Positions 1 through 8,859 of a stretch of DNA of 32,254 nt are shown here, piece after piece. This stretch comes from Primorskyibacter aestuariivivens (lineage in GTDB: Bacteria; Pseudomonadota; Alphaproteobacteria; Rhodobacterales; Rhodobacteraceae). The translations under genes and the position numbers were made by a program. The notes below the pieces were generated by a model that did not search any database, had not been told where the DNA came from, and worked only from the letters and a program-made list of their open reading frames with translations. The first letter of the stretch is position 1; each line of letters begins with the position of its first letter. The stretch lies in contig NZ_JAQIOZ010000030.1 in the NCBI RefSeq assembly GCF_028023675.1, positions 1 through 32,254 on the forward strand. Reading direction: 5' to 3'.

Positions 1-236
1 CCACGCGCCTCGATCTCGTCGGCGATGGCGTTCAGAAACGCCGCGCGGTCTTCGCGCGAGGAATGGCCATAGGACCAGAACGCCTCTTCCGCGGCCTTGG
101 CAGCCCGGTCCACCAGCGCCGGGGTCCCGACGGCATAGTCAAACGCCGGCCCATGCGCGGGCGACGACGCAAAGGTCGTCTCACCGGCAACCCAGTTGCC
201 TGCGATCAGGTGGTTTCCATGTGGTTCAAATGTCAT
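1..236 (-). CDS. Aldehyde dehydrogenase, probably alpha-ketoglutarate semialdehyde dehydrogenase (partial, N-terminus only)
   Basis: Only the first 78 codons are in the window; the gene runs off the left edge. The visible protein has the usual NAD(P)-aldehyde dehydrogenase opening: an H-L-I-A-G-N-W-V-A-G strand, then an A-A-K-A-A-E-E-A-F helix and a D-R-A-A-F-L-N-A-I-A-D-E-I-E helix. The catalytic Cys and Glu lie outside. It begins 13 bases after the stop of the keto-deoxyarabonate dehydratase, with GGGAG about 9 bases before the ATG, so it is the next gene of the same operon. In the non-phosphorylative pentose pathway this position is occupied by the enzyme oxidising 2,5-dioxopentanoate to 2-oxoglutarate. 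That role is inferred from context; the family call is firm. Confidence 0.82.
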   Translation of the reverse strand, partial: MTFEPHGNHLIAGNWVAGETTFASSPAHGPAFDYAVGTPALVDRAAKAAEEAFWSYGHSSREDRAAFLNAIADEIEAR

Positions 237-249
237 TGTTCAAATCTCC

Positions 250-1167
250 CTACTTGCCCCATTTCAGGGCGATCAGATCAAGCTCGCCTGCCAATTGCAA
301 CAACCGTGCCCTGGTACGTTCGCTCATCGGTTTCAACGGGTGGCGCACATGGTCCGACCGGATCACACCACCCTCTTTCATCACAACTTTGGTTGCGCGC
401 AGCCCGCATTGCCGGTTCTCATGATTGATCAGCGGCAAACAGTTGCGCCAATGCGCGAGTGCTGACTCGACATTGCCAGCCAGGTATTCGGTCACGATCG
501 GTTTGATCCGCTCGGGTTGCAGTCCCGATGTCATCGTCCCGGTACAGCCGGCGTCCAGATCGGCCAGCAGGGTCACCGCCTCTTCGCCATCGAAGGGACC
601 AATGATGTGCTCACCGCCCGCCTCGATCAGCGCCGCCAGCTTGTCCGCCGCAAAGGGCGTTTCCATCTTGAAATAGCTGACATTTTCGATCTCGCGAGCC
701 ATGCGCGACAACAGCGGCACCGGCAAAGACACCCCCGACAGCGGCGCGTCCTGAACCATGATCGGGATCGAAATCGCGTCCGAGACGGCTGAAAAATGCT
801 CAAAAATCCCGGTTTCTGCAGGCACCAGCCCCACGCCGTGATAGGGCGGCATCATCATCAGCATCGCGGCCCCCATGGCCTCGGCCTCGCGCGCACGGTC
901 CACGACGATCTGCGTGCTGAAATGGCTCACGGTGACAATCACCGGCACGCGGTCGGCCACATGTTCCAGTGACAGCCTAGTCAACGCGGCGCGCTCTGCA
1001 TCGGACAACACGAATTGCTCGGAATAATTGGCAAGGATGCAGATCGCGTCGACCCCCTGATCAATCATGCAATCGAGCACATTTTTCATGCCATCGGTGT
1101 CGACCGTACCATCATCCAGAAACGGTGTCGGGGCCACGGGAAGGATACCGGTCAGCGGTTTTATCAT
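250..1167 (-). CDS. DapA/DHDPS-family dehydratase, probable L-2-keto-3-deoxyarabonate dehydratase
   Basis: A 305-residue class I aldolase-fold protein. It most likely turns L-2-keto-3-deoxyarabonate into 2,5-dioxopentanoate in the cytoplasm. The family's Schiff-base lysine is visible as Lys167 in the Y-F-K-M-E-T strand. Where true dihydrodipicolinate synthases have the Y-N-x-P segment, this protein reads Q-D-A-P-L-S-G, which suits the keto-deoxyarabonate dehydratase branch better than DapA. The ATG at 1167 has AGGA eight to nine bases upstream. It lies 39 bases after the sugar dehydrogenase and 13 bases before the aldehyde dehydrogenase. Azospirillum names this enzyme AraD, which clashes with E. 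coli usage, so no symbol is given. An aldolase of the same family (cleaving to pyruvate and glycolaldehyde) is the main alternative, but the downstream aldehyde dehydrogenase favours the dehydratase. Confidence 0.85.
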   Translation of the reverse strand: MIKPLTGILPVAPTPFLDDGTVDTDGMKNVLDCMIDQGVDAICILANYSEQFVLSDAERAALTRLSLEHVADRVPVIVTVSHFSTQIVVDRAREAEAMGAAMLMMMPPYHGVGLVPAETGIFEHFSAVSDAISIPIMVQDAPLSGVSLPVPLLSRMAREIENVSYFKMETPFAADKLAALIEAGGEHIIGPFDGEEAVTLLADLDAGCTGTMTSGLQPERIKPIVTEYLAGNVESALAHWRNCLPLINHENRQCGLRATKVVMKEGGVIRSDHVRHPLKPMSERTRARLLQLAGELDLIALKWGK

Positions 1168-1206
1168 GTTTTGTCCTATCTTTCGGGTCGCGGGGCGCGG
1201 TCTGCC

Positions 1207-2130
1207 CTAGTCGTTGAACGGGTCGGTCTGGACCCGGTGGCCGAGCGCCAGCGCATCGGTAACCAGAGTCATGGGGCGCAGGTCCATATCCCGTCCGCCG
1301 CGCGACACGAGTTCGGCCATCTTGGCATAGAGACGCGGATATTCACCGGCCAGCGGCGCAGCCTCTCCCGATATGACCCCGTCGATCTCCATCAGCGCGC
1401 CGCCGTCGCGCAGGGTCAGCGTGCCTGCATCGGTGATGGCTTCGATCTCCCAGATCTGGTCTCCGTCCTGACGCCAGTCGAATACGCCGGACACATCGGC
1501 CCCCGCCGGATGGTGAAAGCGGAGCTCGGCGGCAATTGGCGTCTGACAGTTCTGCGGGATTTCCAGCATTGCGCCGGTTACGTGGATATCAACGGGCAGG
1601 ATTTCGGTCACGATGGACAGTGCATTGATGCCCGGATCGAAAACACCAAGCCCGCCCGGCTCCCAGATCCAGGCCTGACCGGGATGCCAACGGCGCACAT
1701 CCTCTTTCCACGTCACCGTGAGTTTGCGCAATGTCTTATCCGCCAGCCATGCCTTAGCGGCACCAACCATATCCGCCTCACGCGAATGCCATGTCGCATA
1801 GATCGAGAGCCCCGCCTCCTGCGCGGCCCTTTCAAGGGCATGGCATTCGGCAAGTGTCGCGCCGGGAGGTTTTTCCAGCATCACATGACGCCCCGCCGCG
1901 AGGGCTTGCATGGCGTAATCAAAGCGCGGCACGGGCGGCACGCACAGCGAAATGACCCTGATGTCTGGCCGGGTGTCGAGCAGAGTCCCAAGGTCCGTAA
2001 AGGCCTCGATCCCGTCGATCGACCCGTGACGGCTCACCGTGGCGGCGAGATCCCAATCAGGGCTGTTTGAAATGGCCGGGACATGCTGGTCCAGCGCAAT
2101 CTTCCCAATTCCGACAAGCGCGACTTTCAT
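1207..2130 (-). CDS. Gfo/Idh/MocA family sugar 1-dehydrogenase, probable L-arabinose/D-galactose 1-dehydrogenase
   Basis: 307 residues. The N-terminus is a Rossmann fold with G-I-G-K-I-A at residues 7-12. The family E-K-P motif is at 86-88, and F-D-P-G-I-N at 164-169 supplies the Asp165/Asn169 pair expected near the sugar C1. It would oxidise L-arabinose (and probably D-galactose) to the 1,4-lactone with NAD(P)+, the first pathway step. The start is taken at 2130 because the protein then begins exactly at the Rossmann strand and the ATG shares one base with the stop of the dehydratase (TGATG), a sign of translational coupling. A longer frame opens upstream but would overlap the dehydratase heavily. 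Azospirillum L-arabinose dehydrogenase belongs to this family. The exact substrate cannot be read from sequence. Confidence 0.85.
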   Translation of the reverse strand: MKVALVGIGKIALDQHVPAISNSPDWDLAATVSRHGSIDGIEAFTDLGTLLDTRPDIRVISLCVPPVPRFDYAMQALAAGRHVMLEKPPGATLAECHALERAAQEAGLSIYATWHSREADMVGAAKAWLADKTLRKLTVTWKEDVRRWHPGQAWIWEPGGLGVFDPGINALSIVTEILPVDIHVTGAMLEIPQNCQTPIAAELRFHHPAGADVSGVFDWRQDGDQIWEIEAITDAGTLTLRDGGALMEIDGVISGEAAPLAGEYPRLYAKMAELVSRGGRDMDLRPMTLVTDALALGHRVQTDPFND

Positions 2131-3872
2131 CAGTGACTGTCCTTTCCGACCGGTGCGCCCCGGCATCCCTTGAGGAAATCGAGATCGGCGCCGGTATCCG
2201 CGCCCTCGACATGGTTTTGATGCAACCAGGCATATCCACTGGCTGGTTGCGCGTGGACAGGTTTCCATTGCGCCAGCCGATCTGCCAGTTCCGCATCGGA
2301 AATCTCCAGATGGAGGCGGCGGTTTTCCACGTCGACCTCGATCATGTCCCCGGATTGCACGACGGCCAGCGGTCCGCCCGCCGCCGCCTCGGGCGAGGTA
2401 TGCAGGATCACCGTGCCATAGGCGGTGCCCGACATGCGAGCGTCCGAGATACGGATCATGTCCTTGATGCCCTTTTTCAGCACCTTTGGCGGCAGGCCCA
2501 TATTGCCCACCTCGGCCATGCCGGGATAGCCCTTGGGCCCGCAGTTCTTCAGCACCATGATGCAGGTCTCGTCGATGTCGAGCGCATCGTCATTGATCCG
2601 CGCCTTGTAGTCGTCGATATCCTCGAACACGACCGCCCTGCCCCGGTGTTGCATCAATTCGGGTGACGCCGCAGAGGGTTTCAGGATGGCTCCCTTGGGG
2701 GCAAGATTGCCCTTGAGCACGGCGATGCCGCCCTTTTCGGTCAGCGGCATGTCCACTGGGCGGATCACGTCCTCGTTCCAGTTGACCGCATCCTTGACCT
2801 CATCCCATATGGTTTCGCCCGACACGGTCAGCGCGTCGCGGTGCAGTTTGCCCGCCTCGGCCAACCGCTTGAGCACGACGGGCAGCCCGCCTGCATAAAA
2901 GAACTCTTCCATCAGGTATTTGCCCGAGGGTTGCAGGTTCAGGATGGTGGCGATGTCGCGCCCGCAGCGGTCCCAGTCATCCAGCGTGATATCCACCCCG
3001 ACCCGGCCCGCAATGGCCAGCAAATGCACCACCGTATTGGTCGATCCGCCGACCGCGCCATTGGTGCGGATCGCATTTTCAAATGCCTCGCGGGTGAGAA
3101 TGTCCGAGGGCTTCAGGTCGTCCTTGACCATCTGCACGATCCTGCGGCCCGACAGCTGCGCCATGACGCGGCGGCGCGCATCCACCGCCGGGATCGCCGC
3201 ATTGCCGGAGAGCGCCATGCCCAATGCTTCGGACATCGAGGCCATGGACGATGCGGTGCCCATTGTGTTGCAGGTGCCCGAGGAGCGGGTCACGGCGGAT
3301 TCCGCATCCAGAAATTCCTCCTGGGTCATTTCCCCGGCCTTCACGGCTTCGGAAAATCGCCACAGATGGGTGCCCGCGCCCACGCGTTCGCCCTGAAACC
3401 AGCCATTGAGCATCGGTCCGCCGGTCACCACGATCGAGGGCAGGTCGCACGACGCCGCGGCCATCAGGAGCGACGGCGTGGTCTTGTCACAGCCCACCAT
3501 CAGCACGCAGCCATCCATGGGCTGGCCCCTGATCTGTTCCTCGATGCTCAGCGCCGCGAGATTGCGGAACATCATTGCCGTGGGCCGGAACGTGTTTTCC
3601 GAGGCCGAAAAGACCGGCACTTCCATCGGGAAACCACCCGCTTCCCAGATGCCGGCCTTTACCTTTTCGGCCAGCTCGCGCAGATGCCCGTTGCAGGGCG
3701 TCATATCGGACCAGGTGTTGAGAATACCAATCACCGGACGGCCATCGAACAGATCATCCGGATAGCCCTGGTTCTTCATCCAGCCGCGGTGATAGATCAC
3801 GTCCTTGGTGCTGCCTTCGTACCACTCGGCAGAGCGCAGCTTGCGGGGCCATTTGGCGGGTTTGAAGGTCAT
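2130..3872 (-). CDS. IlvD/EDD family sugar-acid dehydratase, probable L-arabonate dehydratase
   Basis: 580 residues, the usual length for pentonate dehydratases of this family. Cys60 (S-D-M-T-P-C-N), Cys128 (V-G-C-D-K-T-T-P) and Cys201 (S-S-G-T-C-N-T-M-G) match the three conserved cysteines that hold the [2Fe-2S] cluster in pentonate dehydratases, and D129-K130 fits the metal site. It would convert L-arabonate to L-2-keto-3-deoxyarabonate. The ATG at 3872 is chosen over a frame opening at 3929 because family similarity (F-K-P-A-K-W-P-R-K-L-R-S) starts right there and the permease stop lies only 4 bases upstream. The gene sits between the importer genes and the sugar dehydrogenase, so uptake and catabolism are in one transcript. 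D-xylonate or D-fuconate dehydratases are close relatives and cannot be excluded; the GH51 gene nearby favours arabonate. Confidence 0.9.
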   Translation of the reverse strand: MTFKPAKWPRKLRSAEWYEGSTKDVIYHRGWMKNQGYPDDLFDGRPVIGILNTWSDMTPCNGHLRELAEKVKAGIWEAGGFPMEVPVFSASENTFRPTAMMFRNLAALSIEEQIRGQPMDGCVLMVGCDKTTPSLLMAAASCDLPSIVVTGGPMLNGWFQGERVGAGTHLWRFSEAVKAGEMTQEEFLDAESAVTRSSGTCNTMGTASSMASMSEALGMALSGNAAIPAVDARRRVMAQLSGRRIVQMVKDDLKPSDILTREAFENAIRTNGAVGGSTNTVVHLLAIAGRVGVDITLDDWDRCGRDIATILNLQPSGKYLMEEFFYAGGLPVVLKRLAEAGKLHRDALTVSGETIWDEVKDAVNWNEDVIRPVDMPLTEKGGIAVLKGNLAPKGAILKPSAASPELMQHRGRAVVFEDIDDYKARINDDALDIDETCIMVLKNCGPKGYPGMAEVGNMGLPPKVLKKGIKDMIRISDARMSGTAYGTVILHTSPEAAAGGPLAVVQSGDMIEVDVENRRLHLEISDAELADRLAQWKPVHAQPASGYAWLHQNHVEGADTGADLDFLKGCRGAPVGKDSH

Positions 3873-3876
3873 GCTC

Positions 3877-5106
3877 TCAGCCCTTCTGCTTGTTGTAGAC
3901 GTCGAAAATGACAGCCGCGAGCAGCACAAGACCCTTGATCATCTGCTGATAATCGATGCCGATGCCCATGATCGACATGCCGTTGTTGAGCACCCCCATC
4001 AGGAAAGCGCCGACCACCGCACCGACGATCTTGCCCACGCCGCCCGACATGGACGCACCACCGATGAACACGGCGGCGATCACGTCAAGTTCCAGCGCAA
4101 AGCCAGCCTTGGGCGTCGCCGTGTTGAGCCGCGCGGCAAAGACCAGCCCGGCCACAGCGGCCAGCATGCCCATATTGACAAAGGCAAGGAAGGTCAGCCG
4201 CTCGGTCTTGATCCCGGACAGCTTGGCGGCCTTCTGGTTGCCCCCCAGCGCATAGATACGTCGGCCCAGTACCGTGCGTTCGGTGATGAAGGCATAGACG
4301 ATAGTCAGCACACCCATGGTCAAGAGCACATTGGGCAGGCCACGGAAGGTGGCGAGTTTGTAGAGAATGAAGATCAGCGCCAGCGAGATGATCGCGGTCC
4401 GGACGACGAAAAACGCCTTGGGCTCGTCCTCGATCCCGTAGGCCTTGTTGCGGGCGCGTTTGCGCATCCCGGACCAGATCACCCAAGCCGCCGCAATCAG
4501 CCCGGTGCCAAAGGCCAAAACGTTGAAATTGCGCGTGCCAACGATCCCTTTCATCGCGTCGCCACCCGGTAGGATATCGGGCACAAAGCCGGTTGCGATG
4601 ACCTGAAATTCACGTGGGAAAGGCCCCACGGACTGCCCCTCAAGCAGCCAGAGCGACAGGCCGCGAAAGACCAGCATGCCCGCCAGCGTCACGATAAAGG
4701 ACGGAATCCCCCAATAGGCCACCCAATATCCCTGGGCCGCGCCAATCAGCGCGCCCATCGCGACGCAGGCGATCATGGTCAGCCAGATGGGCATATCGAG
4801 ATTGACTACCATGACGGCGGCCAGCGCCCCGATAAAGCCCATGACCGATCCGACGCTCAGGTCGATATGACCGGCCACGATGACGATCAGCATGCCCAGC
4901 GCCATGATGATGATATAGCTGTTCTGCAACAGCAGGTTGGTCAGGTTGATCGGTTTCAGAAGCGTGCCCCCGGTCACGATCTGAAAGAACGCCATGACCG
5001 CAATCAGCGCAAAGAGCAGACCATATTCGCGCAGGTGCGCAGCCAGATATGCGCCGATCCCTTTGGGCTGGGCCGCGCCGTCAGACGAGGTTTCCGCAAC
5101 AGACAT
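3877..5106 (-). CDS. gguB: Multiple-monosaccharide ABC importer, permease subunit (GguB/MmsB type)
   Basis: 409 residues, a polytopic inner-membrane protein of the ribose/xylose/AraH permease family. The diagnostic segment G-H-I-D-L-S-V-G-S-V-M-G follows the second hydrophobic helix (about residues 79-90), and F-I-G-G-A-S-M-S-G-G-V-G-K near the C-terminus is also typical. The length is greater than RbsC (about 320) because of the hydrophilic insert around residues 195-230, a feature of the GguB/MmsB subgroup. It starts 9 bases after the gguA stop and ends 4 bases before the arabonate dehydratase. With the ATPase and the ChvE-like binding protein it forms the monosaccharide importer. Known relatives carry arabinose, galactose, xylose and glucose; the operon points to arabinose here. 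Confidence 0.93.
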   Translation of the reverse strand: MSVAETSSDGAAQPKGIGAYLAAHLREYGLLFALIAVMAFFQIVTGGTLLKPINLTNLLLQNSYIIIMALGMLIVIVAGHIDLSVGSVMGFIGALAAVMVVNLDMPIWLTMIACVAMGALIGAAQGYWVAYWGIPSFIVTLAGMLVFRGLSLWLLEGQSVGPFPREFQVIATGFVPDILPGGDAMKGIVGTRNFNVLAFGTGLIAAAWVIWSGMRKRARNKAYGIEDEPKAFFVVRTAIISLALIFILYKLATFRGLPNVLLTMGVLTIVYAFITERTVLGRRIYALGGNQKAAKLSGIKTERLTFLAFVNMGMLAAVAGLVFAARLNTATPKAGFALELDVIAAVFIGGASMSGGVGKIVGAVVGAFLMGVLNNGMSIMGIGIDYQQMIKGLVLLAAVIFDVYNKQKG

Positions 5107-5115
5107 GCCTGTCTC

Positions 5116-6636
5116 CTATTCGTTCACGATGAGCGACATGATGCGCTCCTGACTTGCCTCTGCCGCTGGCATTTCGCCAACAAAGGCCCCTTCGTTCATC
5201 ACGTAGATCCGGTCGCACATGCCCAGCAACTCGGGAAGTTCCGACGAGATCATGACCACGCCCTTTCCGGCGGCGGCCAGATCGTTGATCAACCCGTAAA
5301 TCTCGTATTTCGCACCCACGTCGATGCCGCGTGTCGGCTCATCAAGGATCAGAACCTCGGGGCCCGCAAACAGCCATTTTGACAGGACGACTTTTTGCTG
5401 GTTACCGCCTGACAGGTTCACCACCTTCTGGTGCACGCCCGGGGTTCGGATGCCCAGGTCCTTGCGGTATTTCTCGGCCACCCGGGTCTCCGCATGCTCA
5501 TTGAGCACCGCGCCGCGCGCCACTTCGGGCAGGTTGGCCAGCGTGATATTCCGGGTGATCGTGTCATCGAGGATCAGCCCAAGGCTCTTGCGGTCCTCGG
5601 TCACATAAGCCAGCCCGGCCTTGATCGCGCGGTTGACGTCGGACACGTCCACCGGTTGCCCGTGCATTTCGACCGTGCCGGTGATGTGCTGCCCCCAGCT
5701 CTGGCCGAAAATCGACATGGCCAGTTCAGTGCGCCCAGCGCCCATCAGCCCGGCGATGCCCACAACCTCACCCGCACGCACGTCAAAACCGACGTTGCGG
5801 ATGACCTGCCGGTCCGCGTGTTCAGGGTGATAGACCGACCAGTCGGAGATGCGCATGATCCGTTCGCCGATATTGGGTGTGCGTTCCGGATAGCGGTTTT
5901 CCATTGACCGCCCCACCATGTCGCGCACGATGCGGTCCTCGGTGATGCCGTCGCTGGCGCTGAAACTGGAGACCGAATGCCCGTCACGAATGACGGTGAC
6001 GGTGTCGGCCACGCGGCGCACCTCGTTCAGCTTGTGGCTGATGATGATTTGCGTCATGCCCTGCGCCTTGAGTTCAAGCATGAGATCCAGAAGCGCCTGG
6101 CTGTCGCTTTCCGACAGGGCCGAAGTGGGCTCGTCAAGGATCAGCAGGCGCACATCCTTGGCCAATGCCTTGGCGATCTCGACCAGTTGCTGTTTGCCGA
6201 CGCCCAGTTTCTCGACAAGCGTTGTGGGCGCGTCACGCAAGCCGACCTTGCGCAAGAGCTCTTCTGTCTTCTGGTTGGTCTCGCGCCAGTCGATCACGCC
6301 GCCGCGGGCGTTTTCATTGCCCAGAAACAGGTTCTCGGCAATCGACAAGAGCGGCACCAGCGCAAGCTCCTGGTGAATGATGATGATGCCCTGCGCTTCG
6401 CTGTCCGCAATGTCGCGGAACTCCGCCAGCGCACCGTCATAGTGGATTTCCCCGTCATAGCTGCCCGCCGGGTAAACGCCGGACAGCACCTTCATCAGGG
6501 TGGATTTACCCGCACCGTTTTCACCGCAAATGGCGTGAATTTCACCGCTCTTCACCTTGAGCGAGACATCGTCGAGCGCTTTCACACCCGGGAACGTCTT
6601 GATGATGGAACGCATTTCCAGCAGCGTGTCCTGCAT
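5116..6636 (-). CDS. gguA: Multiple-monosaccharide ABC importer, duplicated ATPase subunit (GguA/MmsA type)
   Basis: 506 residues with two ABC domains in tandem. Domain 1 has Walker [10 protein letters not shown] (38-46) and Walker B L-L-I-L-D-E-P-T. Domain 2 has the degenerate A loop G-L-M-G-A-G-R-T typical of MglA/RbsA/AraG proteins, an intact L-S-G-G-N-Q-Q-K signature and [13 protein letters not shown]. It powers sugar uptake through GguB. The start at 6636 is preferred because GAGG lies 8 bases upstream and the protein then begins [10 protein letters not shown] like its relatives; frames opening at 6657 and 6693 lack this. A 112-base gap with two hairpins separates it from the binding-protein gene, which may set a lower expression level than for the binding protein. 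Confidence 0.94.
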   Translation of the reverse strand: MQDTLLEMRSIIKTFPGVKALDDVSLKVKSGEIHAICGENGAGKSTLMKVLSGVYPAGSYDGEIHYDGALAEFRDIADSEAQGIIIIHQELALVPLLSIAENLFLGNENARGGVIDWRETNQKTEELLRKVGLRDAPTTLVEKLGVGKQQLVEIAKALAKDVRLLILDEPTSALSESDSQALLDLMLELKAQGMTQIIISHKLNEVRRVADTVTVIRDGHSVSSFSASDGITEDRIVRDMVGRSMENRYPERTPNIGERIMRISDWSVYHPEHADRQVIRNVGFDVRAGEVVGIAGLMGAGRTELAMSIFGQSWGQHITGTVEMHGQPVDVSDVNRAIKAGLAYVTEDRKSLGLILDDTITRNITLANLPEVARGAVLNEHAETRVAEKYRKDLGIRTPGVHQKVVNLSGGNQQKVVLSKWLFAGPEVLILDEPTRGIDVGAKYEIYGLINDLAAAGKGVVMISSELPELLGMCDRIYVMNEGAFVGEMPAAEASQERIMSLIVNE

Positions 6637-6675
6637 GGCGGCGACCTCGTGGTGCATGGTGGATTGTGGGATGAT

Positions 6676-6711
6676 GGCGGACCGGCACCGCACAGGGCAA
6701 GCCGATCCGCC
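6676..6711 (-). promoter_or_regulatory. Intercistronic hairpin between chvE and gguA (second of two)
   Basis: Arms GGCGGACCGGC (6676-6686) and GCCGATCCGCC (6701-6711) form an 11-pair stem around 14 bases. The single non-Watson-Crick position becomes a U-G wobble on the minus-strand transcript but a C-A clash on the plus strand, so the structure fits RNA made in the operon direction. No U-run follows, so this is more likely an mRNA-stability or attenuating element than a full terminator. Confidence 0.55.
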
Positions 6712-6732
6712 GGACCAGTATAACAGGGAGCG

Positions 6733-6752
6733 GTAAGCGCCGGGGCGCTTAC
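6733..6752 (-). promoter_or_regulatory. Perfect hairpin over the chvE stop codon (first of two)
   Basis: A perfect inverted repeat with 8-base arms GTAAGCGC / GCGCTTAC and loop CGGG overlaps the stop codon of the binding-protein gene. No U-run follows on the minus strand. Such structures after binding-protein genes commonly protect the upstream message from 3' decay, giving more binding protein than membrane components. The effect here is inferred. Confidence 0.55.
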
Positions 6753-7801
6753 TTGATCTGGTCCATGGTATAATAGCCGCTGTCGATCAGGCGCTCTTCC
6801 CAGTTTTCTGCCGTCACCTTGAGCGGCTCGAGCAGGTAGGAGGGCACAACCTTGACGCCGTTGTCATATGTCGACGTGTCGTTGATCTCGGGTTCGCCAC
6901 CTTCAAGCACCGCCTCGACCATGCCCACGGTCACGCGCGCCAGTTCACGGGTGTCCTTGAAGATCGTCGAGTATTGCTCGCCCGCGAGCATCGATTTGAC
7001 GGACGGCACTTCGGCGTCCTGACCGGTGACGATCGGCATCGGCGTGTCGCCAGAGCCATATCCCACGCCCTTGAGCGACGACAGGATGCCGATGGACAGG
7101 CCGTCATAGGGCGACAGGACACCATGCACAGTGGCATCGGTGTAATGGGCCGACAACAGGTTATCCATCCGGGCCTGTGCCACCGCACCATCCCAGCGCA
7201 GGGTGCCGACCGTGTCCATGCCCATCTGGCCTGACACGATGTTCACGGTGCCCGCGTCGATCATCGGCTGCAGGACAGACATGGCGCCATCATAGAAGAA
7301 ATAGGCGTTGTTGTCGTCGGGGGAGCCGCCGAACAGTTCCACGTTGTAGGGGCCGTCGCCAAAGCGCTCTTTCAGCCCGTCCACCAGCGTTTCCGCCTGT
7401 TGCACACCAACCTTGAAGTTGTCGAAGGTCGCGTAATAGCTGACATGCTCACTGTCGCGGATCAGACGGTCATAGGCGATGACCTCGATCCCGGCAAAAT
7501 GCGCGTTTTCCAACGCATTTGACAGGGTCGTGCCGTCGATGGCCGCAATCACCAGCGCGTCCACGCCATTGGTGATCATGTTTTCGATCTGCGCCAGCTG
7601 GTTGGGAATGTCGTCCTCGGCATATTGCAGGATGGTCTCGTATCCAGCGTCCTCGAACTGCTGCACCATGGATTCGCCATCCGAGATCCAGCGCGCGGAA
7701 GACTTGGTGGGCATCGCGATACCGACAAGACCCTCTGCAAGGGCACCGGTCGCAAGCGTGGTCGCCAGCGCAGTGCTGACGAGAATGGATTTCAATGTCA
7801 T
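6749..7801 (-). CDS. chvE: ChvE-type periplasmic monosaccharide-binding protein
   Basis: 350 residues, the first gene of the operon. A Sec signal peptide is clear: basic start, hydrophobic core to about residue 20, and an A-L-A cleavage site before E-G-L-V-G-I. The mature part is a type I periplasmic binding fold with M-P-T-K-S-S-A-R-W early, Y-D-R-L-I near the middle and V-T-G-Q-D-A-E later, as in ChvE/MmsE proteins. The start at 7801 has AGGAGGAGG about 6 bases upstream; a frame opening at 7828 is ruled out by this. It captures L-arabinose, galactose or related monosaccharides and hands them to GguAB. In Agrobacterium ChvE also feeds sugar signals to the VirA kinase, but no such partner is visible here. 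Divergent to the gbpR-like gene. Confidence 0.94.
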   Translation of the reverse strand: MTLKSILVSTALATTLATGALAEGLVGIAMPTKSSARWISDGESMVQQFEDAGYETILQYAEDDIPNQLAQIENMITNGVDALVIAAIDGTTLSNALENAHFAGIEVIAYDRLIRDSEHVSYYATFDNFKVGVQQAETLVDGLKERFGDGPYNVELFGGSPDDNNAYFFYDGAMSVLQPMIDAGTVNIVSGQMGMDTVGTLRWDGAVAQARMDNLLSAHYTDATVHGVLSPYDGLSIGILSSLKGVGYGSGDTPMPIVTGQDAEVPSVKSMLAGEQYSTIFKDTRELARVTVGMVEAVLEGGEPEINDTSTYDNGVKVVPSYLLEPLKVTAENWEERLIDSGYYTMDQIK

Positions 7802-7900
7802 GTTTTCCTCCTCCTGAGGTCCCCACACTCTGGCGAGGCACCTACCGGGCAGGAGCGTATCGCGGGTATGTATAACGATCTAATGCGAATATGATTGGCT

Positions 7901-7922
7901 GGCATATCAATTATGTTATGCC
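7901..7922. promoter_or_regulatory. Perfect inverted repeat in the chvE-gbpR divergent promoter, candidate LysR operator
   Basis: GGCATA (7901-7906), 10 AT-rich bases, then TATGCC (7917-7922): a perfect 6-base dyad ending one base before the ATG of the LysR gene. LysR regulators typically bind such dyads in the shared promoter with their target, and binding here would also cover the regulator's own ribosome-binding region, which otherwise shows no clear Shine-Dalgarno. The function is inferred from position and symmetry. Confidence 0.5.
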
Positions 7923-8843
7923 ATGACCATGCACAGAACCCTTCCCCAACGGTTGAAACCGTCGCAGTTGAAACTGATCCGCGCGATCCAGGATTGTGGC
8001 AAACTGCAACTGGCGGCCGAGACCGTCGGCATGTCCCAGCCCGCCGCCTCGCGCATGCTTTCGGAGATTGAAACGAATGTTGGCGCGCCGCTCTTTGAGC
8101 GCCTGCCGCGCGGCATGGCTGCGACCGAAATCGGCATGGCCTTTGTCCGCCATGCACAGGTCATCCTGTCGGAGTTGGATACATTGGCCAACGAGGTCGC
8201 GCAGCTTCGCGGTGGAAATGCAGGTGCGGTGCGGATCGGCGCGGTTACGGGGCCCGCGGTGGGGGTGCTGGTCCCGGCGCTCAAGGCGGTGCGCGAAGAG
8301 ATCCCGGGCCTCCAACCGACCATCGAGGTTGCCCCTTCGGTCACCCTGATCCGGGGGCTGGAAGAAGGGCATTTCGATTTCGTTCTGGCGCGGCTCGGAT
8401 CAGCACATCATGCACGTGATTTCATGGCGCATCCGGGCCGAACCGAGGTCGTGAGCCTTGTCGCGCGCGCCGCGCATCCGCTTGTCGGGCGGACCGTGTC
8501 GCTGTCCGACACCCTGCCCTATGATTTCGTGATTCAGGAACCGGGGTCACCCATTCGCGCGGCGCTCGAACACAGCTTTCTGGAACATCGCCTTGAAATA
8601 CCGGCACGGGTGACCAACAGCTCGTCTCTTCTGGTGGCGCTGAGCCTCATCAGCGAGGCGGACACTATCGCGCCACAGACACGCGAGGTGGCACAGGTGC
8701 TGAGCCGGACCAACGCCAATCTTGCGATCATTGAAACCACGGAAAGCATCGTCGTCTCGCCGTATCTGGTGCTTCAGACGCGTCACAGGCAACTTTCTCC
8801 GGTGGCACAGAGGCTTTTGGACGAGGTGTTGCGGCGGCTGTGA
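7923..8843 (+). CDS. gbpR: LysR-type regulator, GbpR-like, of the monosaccharide operon
   Basis: 306 residues. The N-terminal winged helix (residues 10-70) reads K-L-Q-L-A-A-E-T-V-G-M-S-Q-P-A-A-S-R-M-L, a standard LysR helix-turn-helix, followed by a periplasmic-binding-like effector domain. It is divergent from the chvE homologue, exactly as gbpR lies beside chvE in Agrobacterium, so it likely controls the importer/catabolism operon in response to sugar. The ATG at 7923 directly follows the inverted repeat; an in-frame ATG six bases later is an alternative start, and neither has a strong ribosome site. It ends 16 bases before the convergent permease gene. A paralogue lies at 14685-15608. Confidence 0.88.
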   Translation: MTMHRTLPQRLKPSQLKLIRAIQDCGKLQLAAETVGMSQPAASRMLSEIETNVGAPLFERLPRGMAATEIGMAFVRHAQVILSELDTLANEVAQLRGGNAGAVRIGAVTGPAVGVLVPALKAVREEIPGLQPTIEVAPSVTLIRGLEEGHFDFVLARLGSAHHARDFMAHPGRTEVVSLVARAAHPLVGRTVSLSDTLPYDFVIQEPGSPIRAALEHSFLEHRLEIPARVTNSSSLLVALSLISEADTIAPQTREVAQVLSRTNANLAIIETTESIVVSPYLVLQTRHRQLSPVAQRLLDEVLRRL

Positions 8844-8859
8844 ATGCTGGCGCGGCGCC

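Noticed and set aside
1015-2070. Long plus-strand frame of 351 codons opposite the arabinose genes
   Set aside because: It overlaps two clear minus-strand genes, is rich in His/Arg/Gly as expected for GC-rich antisense frames, and has no recognisable domain.
2841-3911. Long plus-strand frame of 356 codons opposite the arabonate dehydratase
   Set aside because: Antisense shadow of the IlvD/EDD gene; no ribosome site and no family pattern.
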